Shown here one piece after another: positions 34,836 to 47,400 of a stretch of 64,000 bases of DNA. Below the pieces are notes generated by a model, which was given only the letters and a program-made list of their open reading frames with translations, was not told where the DNA came from and did no database searches. Position 1 is the first letter of the stretch. Each line of letters opens with the position of its first letter. Location of the stretch: assembly GCF_042477335.2 (NCBI RefSeq), contig NC_091727.1, positions 125,705,501 to 125,769,500 of the forward strand, read 5' to 3'. The stretch comes from Ovis canadensis. Its lineage: Eukaryota > Chordata > Mammalia > Artiodactyla > Bovidae. The translations under genes were made by a program, and so were the position numbers.

Positions 34836-37800
34836 GTGAGGAGAGCAGACATTCACAAACTCATCCCGCAATCTTATTTGCTGGATAACTGAGTATCTAA
34901 ATGAAGTGAAGAAACTTGAACTTTATAGGTAAACTCCACAGCTATCGTTTTACAGTTTGTCTGGATTGAATATGTGTGCATAATAACAGTTTGTAAACTT
35001 CAAAACTAATGGAATTTTGGATTGCTTCTTTTGGTATGTCTAAGGTGGGTATTACCATGAGATTTTTCTGGTGATATCTGCTCAGGGTTTGTTTGTTTGG
35101 TTGCTGTCTTTTTTTTTTTTTTTTAATTTTCCATTCCTGGGAGGCTAGTGTAGGAGGGAGACCACATTGTCAGGGCTTTATTCTAGCTTCTACTGATCCC
35201 CAACCATGGACACATTGTGGAAATGCAGGCAAAATCTTGGAGCCACACTCTGTGCACAAGGTCTTTAAGCCTTGGCAGTGGGGTGCCTGGACGGTGCACT
35301 GCAGCGCGGGAGGGAATGGCTGTAAGGTCTTTCCTGTCTGCAGAGCTGGGACCCTCCTGTCCTGGTGACAGGTTGATCTCAACAATTTCAGGATAGCCTT
35401 GGTTTTATTTTCCTCTGATTTTTGCATTGGTTTAAACTTTGATTTTCAGCTGGGACTCTCTCCACAACCCCGAACTGCCCTGTTCTTGGGGCTCAGCAGG
35501 GCCACTTGACCAGAGCAGGCTGAGGTGAGAAGGGACTGGAGCATTGCAATTGAAAATTAGTTCTGAGGATTTGGGGCTTGAAATATAGTGAAAAGCACGG
35601 AGGAAAATTCAACAGGTTCTGCCATTCTGACAGTCACTTCTGGCTTCAAGATAAAGTATCCTTTGTCTGTATTAATGTTTTTATCGAAAATCAGCTAATA
35701 TCTCATTTGCTAATCGTTGTTGTGACATTAAGGACATGTTATAGTCTGAAGGAATGTAGAAAAAGAATCTATGGAGGACGGCTAACTGGCATTCCTCTTG
35801 CAGTTTGTGTGTCTGTGCGTGTGTGCGCACACACGCGCGTGTGCCTGTATGAATACTTTGGATTTGAATAGCATTCTTTCTTTATCCTTGAGTCCTTAGC
35901 AGGCAAGGGAGTCTAAGCACTTGTGTCGTCAGGAATAGGTTAAAAAGCAGGCTTTTTGTATCCTTTCTGGCTTTCTGTATCCTTGGGTGTTTTCAGTTCC
36001 CAAATTAAAAGCAGAAAAAGCCCCTTTGTGACCCCCAAACAGTGTTTCTTTGATTAGCCTTGATTTGAAATCATCTCACCTTCTGACAGCAATTCAAAAA
36101 CAAAACTCCTGAGTGCATTCTCATATGAAGAGGACAATACACATTTTCACAAGCGATGTCCTCAGGTTTTGCGTTTGCATGCTCCCCCAAGCTCCGCTTT
36201 CTTTTAAAAAACTGTGGTTAAAAACAAAGAAAACGACGAGTAAGGAGGTCCAGGTTTTAGTCACTAACTGTGTAACCTTGGACAAGTCCCTTTACTTCCC
36301 TGTAAAAGCAAGGAATTGGACTAAGCAATCTGCCTCTAAGAGTCCATCCAGTATAACATTCTAGAAAAATTGAAAGTAGGTTTCTGAAAGACTGTAAAAT
36401 TAGAATTATAGGATGGGCTTATTCAAGCCAAGAGGGGGAGAAAAGGGTTAGGGGGGCAAATCAGCCAGAATGGAGAGGTGGAACAGAGGGGAGGTATTGA
36501 AAGGCAGAGGGGCCATTTTACATTGGTCTTTTGAATGTTTGTGAGTGTCTTATATATGATTAAATATCCTCATTTCCCAATAAGGACAAGAAAAAGATTT
36601 AATTTGCTCAAAATGAGTGTTTCCTAATACTACTGCCCTACATTGGTCTTCTCTGTAATAGTTAAAAAGCAAGTTCATATTCCTAATTTTTTTAGCTGTC
36701 CCCAGTAACACCCCGAAGTGAATGGGACAGCTGTTTTAGTCCCATTGCTCTTATGGGGAAACTGAGGGACAGAGATGTGATTTACACTAAATGATGGTAT
36801 TTGGGACTTGACCCTGGATCTCCTGACTACCTGTGCTCTTTGTAGGATTTTGAATTTTTTTTTTTTTATAGAGGTCTGCAACAACGTAATTAAAGGAAAT
36901 TGTGTTTTCTGTTTTTCTTGGAATTTCTTTGAACAGAGTCTTCTCTCTGGGCAGAGTAGATGTGTCCTATGTACGTTTGGGTCATACGACTTTTGTGGGG
37001 GCTTCCCTTGTAGCCCAGTCGGTAAAAGAATCTGTCTGCGGCACAGGAGACCTGGGTTCAGTCCCTGGGTTGGGAAGATCCCCTGCAGAAGGAAATGGCA
37101 ACCCACTCCAGTGTCCTTGCCTGGAAAAATCTCATGGACAGAGGAGCCTGGTGGGCTGTAGTCCATGGGTTCGCAAAGAGTCGGGCACAACTGAGTGACT
37201 AACACTAACACTTCAGACCTCAGGATATCTGGCCAACTGTTTGAATCAGAACAGCCGTATGTTCCCCACAGCAGATATGTGCCCACAGGTGTGGCTATGC
37301 CTCTGCCTGTGTGGACCCGGAACATACTCTGCCATATAACATGTGGATGCTGGATTTTTATTAATTCTCCTTCTACAAGCCCTGTTTCTCTCATCCCACA
37401 CAGCTGCAGGAGTGAGGATAAGGGGTCGCTCACTGTGCTGAAAGTGGCTGTGACTTCATGTCAGGGCAGAGTCAAGTCTTGAGTGTTCAATTTGCTCCGC
37501 AAACACCTAATTGCTTTGACCTCGAAATGTGCCCCAAGTAGAGCGCATGGGGAAAACTGGGGGGAAAGGAGAAACCCGCCAGAAACAACACCCCAGGGGC
37601 CCCCTTCCCTCCCTCTCTCCCTTCCTTAAATGCCTTCCCCTCCCTTCTCTCTCATCCCAATCGAAACCAGTTTATAAACCGCAGACTGAATTTCTCCTAT
37701 CTGATCATCACTCTTGAATAAACTGAGAAGAATACACTTCTTAGAGCAAAATCTGGTTTCTACTCTAAGGCTGACCCACAGGTAAAGAACAAGCGATTTT

Positions 37801-40800
37801 CCTCTTAAGAGTTTGTCCAGCTGCCCAAGCTTTCCAGTTGAGGGAGCAGCAAAAGCTCCCTCTCCTAAGTGCGACCTCGTGTTCTATGTGGCAGGCTCCC
37901 TCAATTTCCCTTGGCAATTCTGAACTCACCACACCCTGGGGTGTGGAGGAGCCCTGCTCAAACAGAACGGCTGAAGACCATTATCTCAATACAAAACTCC
38001 ACACTCTTTTACACCCAGCCTCCCATAATACTAGCCGTCTGAGACGCAAGGTCCCTCTTCTTAAATGCGAAGGTTCCTTTCGCTCCGTTCCCTTCGTTAG
38101 CTGAAGGCTCTCTTTCGTTGATATGCAAAGCAGCCCCAGCTTTGATTCTGTTTACCGACTTTCCTATATGTGGTCTTTAACCTAGAGGCTCCCTGATCTT
38201 CACAGCTGGATGCAGCAAGTTAGCAAAGAAGGAACATTCCCTTCTTCACTCTCTTATGCCCTGACAGGGCAAGTTGTTGATGATGAACCCAATTCCAAGT
38301 TTCTGAGTCTCTGAAAATTTTCTGAGATGCAATGGGATGAACCTTGGGATATGAAGGGTTCAGATTCTCCCATGCTTATCAAACCATGGAAATAAAGGGC
38401 CTTTTAAATATTCACCACGGCAATAAATTCTAGGCAGAGTGCCTCAAAGTTAGGTATCATGTTTACTTTGGAGGGTTTTCCTCATCTGAGCTAAAAACAA
38501 ACAAACAAACAAAAAAAACAAACCCTTATTTAAGAAAACAGTGAGCAAAGGAAGCAGTGTGGTGTGGAAAAAGTCAGGACACTAAATCTGGTGTCACAGA
38601 GCCACCATTTTCTAGCTGCTCCTTGTCTGAGCAGCCATTTCTGAAGATACAAAATGAAGGACCCAGATAACATCTACTAAACACAGCTTTCATGAAGGGA
38701 ATATGAGCTGAAATGCACCCATCAAGCAATAATTTGCCACACAAACATGAATTTTCTCCATAAGGCATTCATCCATTTTACAAATGTTTCCTGAATGATG
38801 GTTGTATGCCTAGCTCTGTGCCAAGCAGTGAGAGGGCTTACAGTGTATATTTTGCATTTATGGAGCCCTTTCTTTGTATTCAAAAACCTATACACTAACC
38901 ATCTCATTAGGGACAGCCACAGAGTAAAGATAGGATAAATAGCCCCACTCCCCTGATGAGAAAATTGAGGCACAAAGAAACCAAGGTCACAACAAATGGA
39001 ATATAGTTCTCCTGCTGCCTAATCAGAAATTGGGGTCGATTCTAGTCTGCAAGTCCAACAGGACGTGGGACTATAATTGTACTCTAACCAGAACCAGTCA
39101 AAGTTGAGGCTGGTAGGTTGCTTTTCCTTATTTCCTGTGCTCCTCCAGAATACTTGTGCCCTCACTCAAAGGCCTGAATTATCTGCACCAGCTGTACATC
39201 CTGCCTCTGTTAAAGTCAACTGGGATCATACCAGTTTTGAAAATTAAACTTGATTTTCTTCTCAGTTGATGCCATTCCTGTCTGTAGACAGGCCCTCTTG
39301 ATATAATGGGGATTCCATTTGCAGGTTCCTGCCTGCCTCCCCAGTTGACCGGCTAACAAGGGAGACTGGCAGGGGCAGAGGGGCTTCCCAAGAACAGGAA
39401 ATACTCATTTATCCAAAATGTTCCGGGACCAGGAGGCTCTAGCAAACTAAATATCTTAATTACCCCAGACGACCCCCCATTTGTGGTCCCCAGCCTCTGG
39501 CAATCCACCCAACCTTCCAGGAAAAGCCAAGAGGCACAGTAGTGTTTGTTATAAATTTGAGCACACGTGAAAATTGGGATCCATTTGTAAAAGACTCCAG
39601 AAGGGAGCCTGGGCACACATTCAGACTGGTTCCGATGCTGCTTAACAGAAAAGTATTACTGATACCATCCAGGATTTCACATACAGTGAAATAAACATTA
39701 ATATTTCAAACCTATAGACAGACTTAAACCTGAAGACTGAAAGCATTTTGGTATTTGCAGCGTCCTGTAGCCTTCTGTTTGAAAAACAATTTCCAATAAA
39801 CAAGTACTTGTGGAAAGAATTATTTTCAGCTTCTTAGTCCTTGGCTTCAGAGAAAGGGTAAGTTTGTTTACATATACTGGAGGTTGAAAATAACATCAAA
39901 TTAAAGATTTTTTACGGTTTTCAAGTGGGGAGACTTCTTCACCAGTAAGGCATTTCAAAGTAATGCTGAAGGAACACAAAATGAGATAAAGAGGTCTGAT
40001 TAATATTACACTTGTTATAAAATAGCAACTGCCTCATTAATAACTAAGTTTTGAACTGTGTTACTACACAGGTACTCTTGAAAGTGCTGATTAGCTTCCT
40101 GCCAAATTTGGTCCATTTTTTAGCAGATACTCTGACCTTAGCCTGATTCTTTTGTTTCACCCCTCATGTAATCACAGAATGTAGACACAGTTACCCTTAA
40201 AATAAATTTTTGAAATATTTGGTGCCATATAAATTTTACATCCCTGCACATTTAAACATTGACTGTCATGAGAGGATCATTAAAATCACTACAAATATAT
40301 CTTTGTGAATCATGAAAAGGCATTGAAAACCCAGCTATTTAAAATCAAATTTGCCTTTCCAATTACCCTCATAAAAACCAGTTGTTAGGGACATCTGAGT
40401 GTGGGGCATTCTGATAGACATTGCCTAAAGAGCCACTGTATTAATTCTCTATTTAGCCATGATTTTTTTTTTTTTCAGAAAAGAAAGCAACAGTGTATTG
40501 CCATGGGATAAGAATCTATAGTCTACCGAACTGGTGTAATTGAATTTTACAGTCTGCCTTTTATCGCAGGCAAATGATTGCACACTAGACTTTTAAGAAG
40601 AAAGACACATACAAACTTTCTATCTTTCCTTGTCTTTGGAGGCCATCTGCTGAGCTCTGTTTTTTGTGTCAGTCTCCCTGGCCAGTAATAATGCAGAACT
40701 CTTTAATGATAAGAGGAAAGGAATTGTGTAAAAGGGCTCGTTAGAAGTGAAAGGGGCTGTTTCTCTTCCTCAAGCACAAAGTGTGTGGCCCTTCAAGGCA

Positions 40801-41241
40801 CCAAATTATTCTGAACATAATAAAGTTATTTTTTCCACTTTCTCTTCAAATTCGGAATTGTTCTGTGATTGAACTTGTCTCTGCCAGTGGAAACTGGAAC
40901 ATTGCCCTTTAAATTATAATGGCTCGTGTTTAACTCTCAATCTTAACATTTATTATCTATTTTTCCAGTAAGATTGTTAAAGTGCATATTAACCCATTTG
41001 ACAGATGAGGAAACTGAGACCTGGAAATGATTTGGATGCCTTACCCCAAGCCCCAAGCTAATTTGTTGCAGAGTCTGAGATCTCCTTTCCCTGACAATGG
41101 TGACTTCTCCTTTAAAACTAAACTCAAGTTGCCTAGATCCAGGAATAAATCACTGGGATGGCATCTGTTGGTCTAATCTCATATAATCTTTCAAAAACTT
41201 GAGAACTTCTTCCCTCAATAACAACAGTTTTCTCATTCTAG
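34836..41241 (+). other. CAPN6: CAPN6 intron 1 (inferred)
   Basis: About 6.4 kb. It contains a T run at 35107-35124, a perfect 20-bp palindrome at 35817-35836, a MIR-like piece at about 36205-36360, a Bov-tA SINE at 36997-37213, a MIR-like piece near 38830-38990 and another at 40950-41080. The part at 39.6-40.9 kb is AT-rich and free of recognisable repeats, so it is a place to look for conserved regulatory sequence. Its left limit depends on the exon-1 call. Confidence 0.5.
36997..37213 (+). mobile_element. Bov-tA SINE
   Basis: Forward, near full length: head 'ggcttcccttgtagcccagt', body 'ccactccagtgtccttgcct', end 'gggcacaactgagtgactaa'. Confidence 0.93.
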
Positions 41242-41421
41242 ACGTAGTTTGACATTATGGGTCCTCCTCTGAAGTTCTTCAAAAACCAGAAGTACCAGGA
41301 ACTGAAGCAGGAATGCATCAGGGATGGTAGACTTTTCTGTGATCCAACCTTTTTGCCTGAGAATGATTCACTTTTCTACAACCGACTGCTTCCTGGAAAG
41401 GTGATATGGAAACGTCCCCAG
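41242..41421 (+). CDS. CAPN6: CAPN6 exon 2 (start codon; residues 1-55)
   Basis: Acceptor 'tctcattctag' ends at 41241, 15 nt of 5' UTR follow, ATG at 41257, donor GTAACT at 41422, phase 0. It encodes the N-terminal anchor-like region and the start of the protease core, ending Trp-Lys-Arg-Pro-Gln. Confidence 0.96.
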
Positions 41422-44400
41422 GTAACTTTGTGGTTTCAATTCCTGTCTTCCTCTTTATCTCTTTCACCACAATTCTACTTGGTTCACTATTTCACTCATA
41501 CAGCCTGCTGTGTATAGACCAATTTAGCAGACAACTTTAATTTTTATACCACAGTATCCTTTTTATGTTTTTAGAGCACAGCAAAATTTAAAGGAAGGTG
41601 CAGAGATTTCCCATATAAACACCGCCTCTCAGAGTAGTACTTTTGTTACAACTGGTGAATTTATACTGACACAGCATTATCACACGTAGTTCATTATTGA
41701 CCTTAGCGTTCACTCCTAGTATACATTCTAGGGGTTTGGACAAATGTATAGTGACATACATCCATAATTCTATAGTATTAGAATATTGTCACTGCCCCTA
41801 AAAATTCCCAGCAGACAACTTTATAATGAGAAGTTTTATTGATATGGGCTTCTGACTCTAACATGAGGAATCTTGAATTTTAATCACATTGTATCAGATT
41901 TAGTAATTTAGAAAGAACCAAAAGAGATACTGTTCTTGTTTTCTTTCGGAAGTTCATTTGAGTAAATATGGTAACTCAAAAAGCTCTACTCTCATCTCTT
42001 TACTAAGTTACCACTCACAGCAACTTCAAGATAATCTCAGACCAGTAAGGAGAAAACTCCTTATATAGGTTTGTTAGTCACTCAGTCATTTTCGACTCTT
42101 TGTGACCCCATGAACTGTAGCCCACCAGGCTCCTCTGTCTATGGGATCCTCAGGCAAGAATACTGGAGTGGATTGCCATTTCCTTCTCCAGAGGATCTTC
42201 CCAACCCAGGGATTGAACCCAGGTCTCCTGCATAGCAGGCAGATTCTTTACCTTTTCTTTACTCTTTATATATGGTGAGCATAAATGAAAAGAACTCAAC
42301 AGGAACAAGATGGAGTTTGAACGGGGGGAGGAAGGCTTCTTTGCTGCTCTTTAGATATCATCATCTGCATCCCCCACTATTAGCAACGTGGGATCCAAGT
42401 AAGACTGTAGCTCTCTCACCACTTATTAATAGTTACTGTGGTTCTCTGTGGAGCATTTGTAGATGGTATCTCTAAAGCAAGTGTCAGAATCCCTTCAAAA
42501 GTCCTATGTGAGCAGGAGGTCAATGTATAAAATGATAGGATGATGGCATTTGGAGAATAAATAGTAACCTGGTTAAATCTAAAGAGTCTACCAAGATAGA
42601 AGGATATTCAATCTGGGCTCCTTCCCGAAGTGGGTGACCAGGTATACAGGTTACTTAGGGTTGTTATGAAATGCAAATTCGTAGACCTTCACAATATCCT
42701 GAAGACCTTTTGATCTTATTTCATGATTATACCTTTTTGAGCATTATTGTGGAACCATCTCAGTCAGCAACTCAAGATTTGCATTCTTCAATGAACAAGC
42801 TATGTCACTCTTTAGTGTCAATTTCCACAACTTGAACTCCTAAAAGGGATTCTTGCATGAGCTACTTCACTTTATGTAGGTTGCCACCAGGGGGTGCCAA
42901 GACACATGGATCACTTTAAGTTGCTTGTCTTCTTTATCATTCAAAGGCATGTCTCTGTTTTTGCCCATAAAGTATGATAGCCATTGAGAATATGACTTGG
43001 AGAAGTTCTCTCCATCAGAAGGAAAATTACAACCCCTGCTGGGTTTCTATGCCTCCAGTTATTGACACCCTTGTAGATCACTGACCTATCAACAAACCTG
43101 GAAAACATGAGCAGAATTCATTAGCCATACATTCAGTACAGAGAGAGGTAAGTTTTTTTCCCCCAAAACACATGAAGAAAATAGAAAATATGCTGTTTGA
43201 GAGCCACTCTGGATGGTGATATTCAGCGCCATCACTCTGTTTTGATAACTGGTTATGAAAAAAAAAAACAGAGGTCAGTAGGCTAGAAGTAGCTGAAAAG
43301 AAAGCAGGAAATTGAGGGAGGTTTTCTAGGGGAGGGTGTCTTTTGCAAATAGGACAGACTTGAACATATTTATAAGCTAAGGAAGAAATAGTAAAGTAGA
43401 AGAGATTAAAGACTCAGAAGAAAGAAGGGATAACGGATGGGGGTGAGGTCCTGGAGGAGGTGACAGGGGATCTGATGGGCCATAAAATCACAAGCCAACA
43501 TGAAGCCGTTCCCCAGTTGTGAACCAAACCAGCAGTGCTTCCTGTACTGGCCCATCTTTAGGCACATCCTCCCCACTCTTTCTTGGCTCAGACCTTCGTC
43601 CTTTGCCTTCATCTTTCAAATTCTGTGGATTGAGTCCTAGATGGATTAGCACTGAAGAAAGAACTTAAATAACCAAGGCAATCTTCCATCTTGCCTCTGA
43701 GGTAAGTGATACTCCTTTGGAGATAAGGGAGTGTCAGAAAGAGAAGGGAAAAGGGGAACGCAGAAGAAGGAATCGCCATTTAGGGCTTGGCTGCTATTTG
43801 CCCAAATACTGTGTGTGGAGTTTTCAATACATTTTTTAAAATGCCATACTAATTTACAATGGCTTAGCAAGGTAAGTGGTGCTTTCCCGGTAGTTCAGTG
43901 GTTACAGACTCCACCTGCAATGCAGGAGACCCGAGTTTGATTCCTGGGTTGGGAAGATCCCCTGGAGAGGACATGGCAAACCACTTTAGTATTCTTGCCT
44001 GGGAAATCCCATGGACAGAGGAGCCTGGTGTGCTACAGTCCTTAGGGTTGCAAAAAGTCTGGAAATGACTTAGCAACTAAACAACAACAGCAAAGCAAGG
44101 TAGGTATTGAAAAATTCACTTTGATATAATTCTTTTTTCCCAGTGTGAAAAAGAAAGATAGATACTATGTTCATTTTATTGATGAGGAAACTGTGTCTCA
44201 GGAAGAAGCTAAGAATTTTCCCAGGTGTGGACTGCTAACAAGCTGGGATTTGAATCCATGTTTGACTTCAAAGCCTGTATTAGTTTTTACTCAACCACAC
44301 TGCCATGTAAGGAACATAGATTTGCTTGTGTGTCTTTTGATAAAATACATAGCTTCCCTCCAGTGAGTTCTCACATTCCTCCTCACCATGTTGATGCTGC

Positions 44401-47400
44401 ACATCCATTAACTGACCCATACCCTCCCTTTTGAGAGCATACTCTGAGCTTAGTCTTTATTCAGCCCAAAGGGAGAGTCAGTTGAGAAATATTTATGTAG
44501 CACTTACTCTATGCCAGCTTCTATGCAAGATACAGACAAGATCTGAGATGAGGGACTCCCATTATAGTTGAAGAGATAGATATTGAGCTATCAAAGAGTT
44601 AAATAATAAATGAATGCTGGATAGAGGAAATGCTACTTTAGGCATACAGACAGTAAATCAACATAGGGTTTTAAAGAAGGGGAGATCATGGTGTATTGAA
44701 GTGGTTGGGGAGGGGGGCCTCTTGCGGAGGGGGAGTAGGGGAAGAAACAAGGCTCTGGACCATCTGAATCTTCAAAAAGCTGGAGAGTAGTTTCCAGTCA
44801 GAGTGGAGGCCAAGCCTGTGGTCAAGAACCACGTCAAAGTTCTCTGGCTTCCCATTAGGAAAGCTGAGAGACAGCCCTAGACCTCTCTAAACTGGCTCAG
44901 GAAGACCCAATGGGTCGTTGGACTCACTGCCTCATTGGCAAGCAGGGTTATTTTTTGAAGACTCTAAAAGGGAAGAAGCACGATTAACCTGGAATTTTCT
45001 GTCTCTTGCCCCTCCCGAGTTGAATGGCCTCCATGTCTGTAAACATCACTGCTAATTGAACCAACCAACTGCAGTCAAGCCCCACCATCCTAGGGCAGGA
45101 TTGAGCTCCTCTTTTTCCCACTTGCCACTTCTCTGCTGTGTCCTGAAGAGCCATTTTAGATTGACAGGGATTATGAGAAGGTTTTTCAGTTGTTCAATGC
45201 CAGTTCATTGGCCCATATCTTCCAGAGGAAAATCCTTCTCCTTAAGGCCTCCATTGGTCCAATGACCCCAGCTACTGGCCTTGCTTCCTGGGTACACAGG
45301 TATATTCCCCGAGACCTGTATTCCTGGGCTTTCCTGTCCTCCTGGACCTTAGAAAATTTGAAGAGCTGAGTTCCACTGAGTTACCATGTGATCCTAAAAT
45401 GGCAGGTAGGATTTTTAGGCTCAAATCTAACCACCAAATTCCCACAGAAAGTCTCTTCTCCAGCTCCCTCCAGCCACTCTCCCCTCCAGCCTGCCTCTGG
45501 CTTTTTTTCCTGACTGACTCACACCCTACTACAATCGTGTCCTCGGGTCAGACTCAACTAATCTCCAACTAAAATGGAGCAAGGCCTTGTAGGGATTTGC
45601 ACAGCCAGTAGTGGGAGAAGGCCCAGCACCTGCACAAGATCTGTTAGCTCTTCTGGTCAAGTTTTGAGTTCAGCCTCCACTACCACTGACCTTGCTCGGG
45701 TCTTCCACCAGGGAGTACTCTCCCTGGGGGCCATTTTGCTACCTTGTATGGGAAGAGGCTGATGAAGTTCTGTATTAAAGCAAAGGTGGGAGGAATGGAA
45801 GGAAAAGGAGGAGAGGAGATTTTAGAAGCTGGATACACAAGCCTCGGTGGTAGATTACATATGGTGGTGATGGTGGTTTAGTCACTAAGTCATGTGTGAC
45901 TCTTTTGCAACCCCATGGACCATATCCCACCAGGCTCCTCTGCCCATGGGATTTCCCAGGCAAGAGTATTAGAGTAGATTGCCATTTCCTTCTCCAGGGG
46001 GATCTTCTCAACCTAAGGATAGAACCCATGTTTCTGGAAAGTGAATTCCTTTAGCAGAGGGGCCAACGTTGCCCCTGAGAGGAAGTCCACCTACATGTTG
46101 TGTCCAGAGATGGTACACTTTTCTAAGCATAACATAACTGTTTGAACTAGCTGGTAAAGCCCTCGGATCCCGAATGGAAACCCTAGGCCTTTCAGGATGA
46201 CTTAGAATCCTAGACTTACTCGTAATGTACCTGCTACAGGGCCAGCCTCACTTGTAAGTGTCCACCCTGACCCCAGTCCCACAGGACTGCTGGACAGTCC
46301 GTAGCGCTTTTGAGAGTGCCTCTGTTCTTCTGGCCGCTGGTTTTCTAGGCAGCCTTTCACTTTACTGTGGTTCTTGAGGTTTACCCTGGACCTCAGTGTT
46401 TATTGTCAGCAAATTTCACCTGTGTAAAAAAAAAAAAATCACTAAAGATGTGGATGTGGTAAGTGCCATATACAGTTGAGGGGGCTCCAAACCTTATAAT
46501 GGTAAGCCCCCTTCTCCCCCGACCCCGAGGAGTCTGGGAGGGGAGATGAGGTGAGGACAATGAGAGGGTCTTTCGGTGCTCAGCTAAGGCAACATATTGC
46601 CTAGAGACGCTACTTTGCTTGTAGAAGCCTTTGGCTCCGGGATGGGGGTCTGCAGAGAACATTCCTGGACTTACTCTTGGTGCTTGACTTCCTAGTTGTG
46701 TGTTTTCCTGCTAATAAGTGATTTGCCTTGAGAAACAGCCCAGTTCCAGGATCATGTTGAGTACGCCAACACAGCTGGGAACCATTAGGGGTTCAGCAAT
46801 CTTCCTACTTCTCAAGCCACCCAAATATGTGACTGTGTGAGCTGTGACCTCTCCTCCAACTCCACTCCCTACCATTTCAGCAGAGCTTGGGCTGACATGT
46901 CCCATCTGCACTCTGCATCTCAGCTTTGACTTACAGGAAAATTTCTCCAGCCTTGCTTCCTTACCCCGACATGAATTATACCCAGTTGTCCAAATCTAGG
47001 GGAAAATGCAATGAGAAGCCATTTCATTGTTTTCAAATTTGTCACCAAAAAGTCCACTTGGCTGTAGATTTGTATTGGCTCATTACCCTTTACCCTTCTT
47101 ACCTCCTTAGCTGTTTCTAGTCTCATTTCCTTAAAGAGGTAAAAAAAAAAAAAGTGGCTTGATAAAAATGTTCTCCCATGTTTCACATCATGGTGCTGAC
47201 ATACATAAGAGTTTGATTCATATTTAGTGGATGAGGTTGAGGAGATTAAAGCTCATTGGTAATATTATATTTAGCCTGGAACCAAAAGCTAAAACATGTC
47301 TTAGGCCAGACTGGGGGAGAGCTTTTCGGGGAGCATTAAGCAGAGACATAAAACCCTGGGATGGATGACAGAGAGCTGGTTGTATTTCCACCCCTGAAGA

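Noticed and set aside
34647-34892. Poly-serine open frame across the CAG repeat
   Set aside because: It starts at GTG, not ATG, and its sequence is just the AGC reading of the triplet repeat.
36675-37433. Longest reverse-strand open frame (252 codons)
   Set aside because: It runs antisense through a Bov-tA SINE and old intronic sequence, and shows no domain pattern.
39840-39865. Alternative CAPN6 exon 1 donor (AAGG|GTAAGT)
   Set aside because: A good donor, but the upstream sequence is AT-rich without promoter features, and the gene length would be shorter than I recall for human. Kept only as a fallback.
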